In this document: positions 61,580-64,000 of the stretch, one piece after another
Position numbering within the stretch: the first letter of the stretch is position 1
Layout: each line of letters opens with the position of its first letter
DNA from: Streptomyces sannanensis
GTDB lineage: Bacteria; Actinomycetota; Actinomycetes; Streptomycetales; Streptomycetaceae
Direction of reading: 5' to 3'
Length of the DNA: 64,000 bases
NCBI RefSeq assembly: GCF_039536205.1
Contig: NZ_BAAAYL010000001.1
Location: 3,100,001 to 3,164,000 of the forward strand
Translations under genes and position numbers: made by a program
The notes under the pieces: model-generated
Seen by the model: the letters and a program-made list of their open reading frames with translations, nothing else
What the model was told of the DNA's origin: nothing
Database searches by the model: none

Positions 61580-62319
61580 GCGTCCCGCTGAGCCGCCGGG
61601 TCGTCGCCGAGGCGGTGGGGTCCGCCGCCCTGGTCGCGGTGGTCGTCGGCTCCGGCATCCAGGCCACCGAGCTGACCAGGGACGTGGGTGTGCAGCTGCT
61701 CGCCAACTCGCTGGCCACGGTCTTCGGTCTCGGCATCCTGATCGCGCTCCTTGGACCGGTCTCCGGCGCGCACTTCAATCCCGTTGTCACCCTTGCCGCC
61801 TGGGCCACCGGCCGCCGCACCGGGGACGGACCGACCGCGCGAGAGGTCGCCGCCTACATACCGACCCAGGTCGCCGGAGCCGTCGCAGGCGCCGCCCTGG
61901 CCGACGCGATGTTCGGCAAGCCGCTCGTGCAGTGGTCCACCCACGACCGCTTCGCCGGCCACCTGTGGCTGGGCGAGATCGTCGCGACCGCCGGCCTCAT
62001 CCTGCTCATCTTCGGCCTGGCCCGCACCGGTCACGCCCGCTACGCACCCGTGGCCGTGGCCTCTTACATCGGCGCCGCGTACTGGTTCACGTCGTCCACC
62101 TCGTTCGCGAACCCCGCCGTCACCATCGGCCGGGCCTTCACCGACACGTTCGCCGGAATCGCCCCCAGCTCCCTCGGCCCGTTCGTCGCGGCCCAACTGA
62201 TGGGCGCCGCGCTGGGACTGGGCCTGGTCGTCGCCGTCTTCGGACGCCCGGCACCCGCACCCGCCGTCCCCGCCGGCCGCCAGGGCGAACCCGAACTCAC
62301 CGCCCCCACACTCCCCTGA
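61576..62319 (+). CDS. Aquaporin-family channel, probable arsenite exit channel
   Basis: The 247-residue MIP channel has six membrane helices and the two NPA-type loops: SGAHFNPVVTLAAWATGRR (NPV in place of NPA) and SFANPAVTIGRAFTD. In an ArsR-ArsC setting such channels (AqpS type) let arsenite made by the reductase flow out, in place of an ArsB or Acr3 pump, which is absent here. Start at GTG 61576 overlaps arsR by 4 bp; arsC follows after 30 bp. Arsenite as substrate is inferred from context. Confidence 0.9.
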   Translation: MSVPLSRRVVAEAVGSAALVAVVVGSGIQATELTRDVGVQLLANSLATVFGLGILIALLGPVSGAHFNPVVTLAAWATGRRTGDGPTAREVAAYIPTQVAGAVAGAALADAMFGKPLVQWSTHDRFAGHLWLGEIVATAGLILLIFGLARTGHARYAPVAVASYIGAAYWFTSSTSFANPAVTIGRAFTDTFAGIAPSSLGPFVAAQLMGAALGLGLVVAVFGRPAPAPAVPAGRQGEPELTAPTLP

Positions 62320-62349
62320 CCCGCCCCTCCGCCAGAAAGCGCACCCGCC

Positions 62350-62772
62350 ATGAACACCCCTGCCGAACAGCCGTCCGTGCTCTTCGTCTGTGTCCACAAC
62401 GCCGGGCGCTCCCAGATGGCCGCCGCGTTCCTCACCCACCTCGCGGGCGACCGCGCCCAGGTGCGCTCCGCCGGATCGGCGCCCGCCGCGACGGTCAACC
62501 CGGCCGTCGTCGAAGCCATGGCAGAGATCGGCATCGACGTCTCGGCCGAGGTCCCCAAGGTGCTCACCGTCGAAGCCGTGCAAGCCTCCGACGTCGTCAT
62601 CACGATGGGCTGCGGCGACACCTGCCCCGTCTTCCCCGGAAAGCGGTACCTCGACTGGGAGCTCCAGGACCCGGCCGGGCAGGGCGTCGACGCCGTACGG
62701 CCCATCCGCGACGAGATTGAAAAGCGTATCCGCGGCCTGATCGACGAGATCGCCCCGACGGCCGGAGCATGA
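62350..62772 (+). CDS. arsC: Arsenate reductase, low-molecular-weight phosphatase fold
   Basis: ArsC reduces arsenate to arsenite. The 140-residue protein has the P-loop VCVHNAGRSQMAAAF (CX5R, residues 14-28), the product-shuttle Cys pair in MGCGDTCPVFPGK (Cys-X4-Cys type, about residues 81-93) and the Asp of DWELQDPAGQ. This is the thioredoxin- or mycothiol-linked type. It is preceded by the aquaporin and overlaps the broken acetyltransferase by 4 bp (ATGA). Confidence 0.93.
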   Translation: MNTPAEQPSVLFVCVHNAGRSQMAAAFLTHLAGDRAQVRSAGSAPAATVNPAVVEAMAEIGIDVSAEVPKVLTVEAVQASDVVITMGCGDTCPVFPGKRYLDWELQDPAGQGVDAVRPIRDEIEKRIRGLIDEIAPTAGA

Positions 62773-63301
62773 GTGTCCCGCCCGGCGTGCGCATCACGGC
62801 CATGGGCCCCGAGCACGCCGCCGAGGTCCTGACGATCTACCAACTCGGCATCGACGAAGGAAACGCACCTTCGAGACGACCGCACCCACCTGGGAACACT
62901 TCGACGCCACCAAGCTGCCAGACCACCGACACATCGCCCTTGACGACTCCGGCAGAGTGCTCGGCTGGCTCGCCGCGGTGCCGGTGTCGGACCGGTGCGT
63001 GTATGCGGGGGTGGTCGAGCACTCGGTGTACGTCCACCCCAACGCCCGCGGCAGAGGAGTCGGCGCGGCCCTCCTCGACGCCCTGATCAGGTCCACCGAA
63101 CTGGCTGGCATCTGGACCATTCAGTCAGGCGTCTTCCCGGAGAACGCCGGCAGTCTCGCGCTGCACCAACGGATGGGCTTCCGGATCATCGGGACCCGCG
63201 AACGCATCGGCCAGCATCACGGCGTATGGCGAGACGTCGTACTGATCGAGCGTCGGAGTTCTTGCTGCGGCATAGAGAGGGGCCCCTCAGAGTCGCGCTG
63301 A
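62769..63301 (+). pseudogene. Frameshifted ArsN1/phosphinothricin-type N-acetyltransferase
   Basis: The N-terminal part (GVRITAMGPEHAAEVLTIYQ, LGIDEGNA) starts at ATG 62769, overlapping arsC. One base appears missing near 62865; the next frame continues the family pattern TFETTAPTWEHFDATKLP, then HSVYVHPNARGRGVGAALLD, ENAGSLALHQRMGFRIIGTR and GVWRDVVLIERR. ArsN1 enzymes acetylate arsinothricin and give resistance to it. The intact relative would have about 178 residues. Decay or a sequencing error are both possible. Confidence 0.8.
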
Positions 63302-63814
63302 CTGAGCCGCAGCAAGCCCGTCTTCGCTCCGCCGAAGGGCGGCAAACTCCGGGACGTCCCGCTGCCCGGTCCAGTCGCTGACGCCCTCCGGGCACACATG
63401 AAACGGTTCCCGCCGGTCGAGATCACCTTGCCGTGGAAGGTCGCGGATGGACCTCCGGTGACCAAGCGGCTGATCTTCACCGGACCGCGCGGTGGGCACG
63501 TCTGGCGTACGTCGCTCAACGAGGAGGCGTGGAAGCGGGCTCTCGCTTCGGCGGAAGTGATCCCCGAGCGGAAGGTGGGCGAGGCCTACGACGAGTCGCG
63601 CAAGAACGGTATGCACGCCCTGAGGCACTTCTACGCCTCGGTGCTCCTGGACGCGGGCGAGAACATCAAGGCCCTCGCCGAGTACCTCGGCCACTCGGAT
63701 CCCGGCCTGACGCTTCGCGTGTATGCCCATCTCATGCCGTCGAGCCAGGAGCGTACGCGGAAGGCCGTGGCCGCTGTCTTCGGCACGGCCCAGTCCGGCC
63801 CGTCTGGCAGCTGA
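63302..63814 (+). pseudogene. C-terminal remnant of a tyrosine-recombinase integrase
   Basis: The frame runs directly from the preceding stop with no proper start (an internal ATG lies at 63398). It reads SKPVFAPPKGGKLRDVPLPG, then the catalytic half: MHALRHFYASVLLDAGENIK (HxxR) and LGHSDPGLTLRVYAHLMPSS (His and nucleophile Tyr). The N-terminal arm-binding and core-binding domains and the first catalytic Arg are missing, so it is probably inactive. It lies at the right end of the arsenic island, next to the att-like repeat, as an integrase should. Confidence 0.85.
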
Positions 63815-63832
63815 CGGCCCAGAGCCAGAGGA

Positions 63833-63908
63833 AAGCCCCCTCCCAGCGGAGAAACCGCAGGTAGGGGGCTTACTCGTGGGCGATTACTTCTTCTTGCCCT
63901 GGTTCTTG
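63833..63908 (+). repeat. Right 76-bp direct repeat at the gpm 3' end, att-like
   Basis: Partner of 60598-60673. It spans the gpm terminator (AAGCCCCCT with AGGGGGCTT) and its last eight codons. Same orientation as the left copy, so the intervening 3.2 kb could have been a mobile element. Confidence 0.85.
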
Positions 63909-64000
63909 ACGGCCTCGATGGCGGCCGCCGCGGCCTCCGGGTCGAGGTAGGTGCCGCCCGGGGTGAGGGGGCGGAAGTCGGCGTCGAGCTCGTAGTAGAG
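63884..64000 (-). CDS. gpmA: Phosphoglycerate mutase, C-terminal end only
   Basis: The last 38 residues are visible ([38 protein letters not shown]); the rest is beyond the window. The pattern GxxLxYEL-D..-P....G.YLDP is the end of 2,3-bisphosphoglycerate-dependent phosphoglycerate mutase, and the GKKK tail is usual in streptomycetes. Its 3' end is the presumed integration site of the arsenic island. Confidence 0.88.
   Translation of the reverse strand, partial: LYYELDADFRPLTPGGTYLDPEAAAAAIEAVKNQGKKK

Overview
The window is chromosomal DNA of a Streptomyces or a very close relative. The evidence is the very high G+C with strong third-position G/C bias, GTG starts, families typical of streptomycetes (DUF397/DUF5753 pairs, DUF3263, Ser/Thr kinase-DUF4328, MsiK, CdgB-like GGDEF protein) and a gene order I recognise from Streptomyces core chromosomes: groEL2, cold-shock gene, thrC, otsA/otsB, nagK-nagA, cdgB, terD, msiK, rlmB-cysS-ispF-ispD-carD, phoP-phoR-phoU, gpm.

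Layout. 0-9 kb: an RpiR regulator (cut by the window edge), MurQ and, 5.7 kb further on, a PTS EIIBC permease look like one amino-sugar recycling locus. It is split by a sugar-type oxidoreductase and a minus-strand cassette of three genes: a two-TM membrane protein, a GMC-like flavoprotein and a SIR2-domain NADase-like protein. 9-14.6 kb: Ser/Thr kinase, an overlapping trio of tiny genes, an HTH-DUF5753/DUF397 pair, a winged-helix-like protein and a Uma2-like nuclease. 14.6-19 kb: groEL2 with two CIRCE operators, a cold-shock protein, a sulfur-carrier-like protein and threonine synthase. 19-24 kb: GpgS, OtsA and OtsB, with otsB enclosed by a 265-bp inverted repeat. 24-28 kb: nagK-nagA, then a phosphosugar kinase and a class II aldolase. 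28-46 kb: cdgB, flavin reductase, ArfB, TerD, a second HTH/DUF397 pair, two secreted or lipid-anchored peptidases, Uma2, two FAD oxidoreductases, tRNA-Thr and msiK. 46-58.5 kb: nucleotidyltransferase, a DoxX-type membrane protein, rlmB, cysS, ispF-ispD, carD and the Pho system. 58.5-64 kb: a cysteine-rich peptide, then a compact arsenic cassette (ArsI-like, ArsR, aquaporin, ArsC, broken N-acetyltransferase) ending in an integrase remnant and lying between 76-bp direct repeats at the 3' end of gpm.

How it works together. nagK/nagA and msiK carry near-identical DasR-like sites, suggesting joint control of chitin/amino-sugar uptake and use, next to the MurNAc-type genes. phoPR and phoU diverge from a shared PHO box. 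The arsenic genes combine reduction of arsenate, channel-mediated arsenite exit and probable organoarsenical cleavage.

Most noteworthy: (1) the SIR2 protein and the membrane protein of the three-gene cassette share a C-terminal module, which makes the cassette a good candidate for an undescribed NAD-depleting defence or stress system; (2) the arsenic island with att-like repeats in which the ArsI C-terminus is fused to the gpm-derived repeat; (3) truncated second copies of the 3' ends of both phoP and phoU just downstream of each gene; (4) the repeat family around otsB. Several genes are broken by single-base frameshifts, each of which could be decay or a sequencing error.
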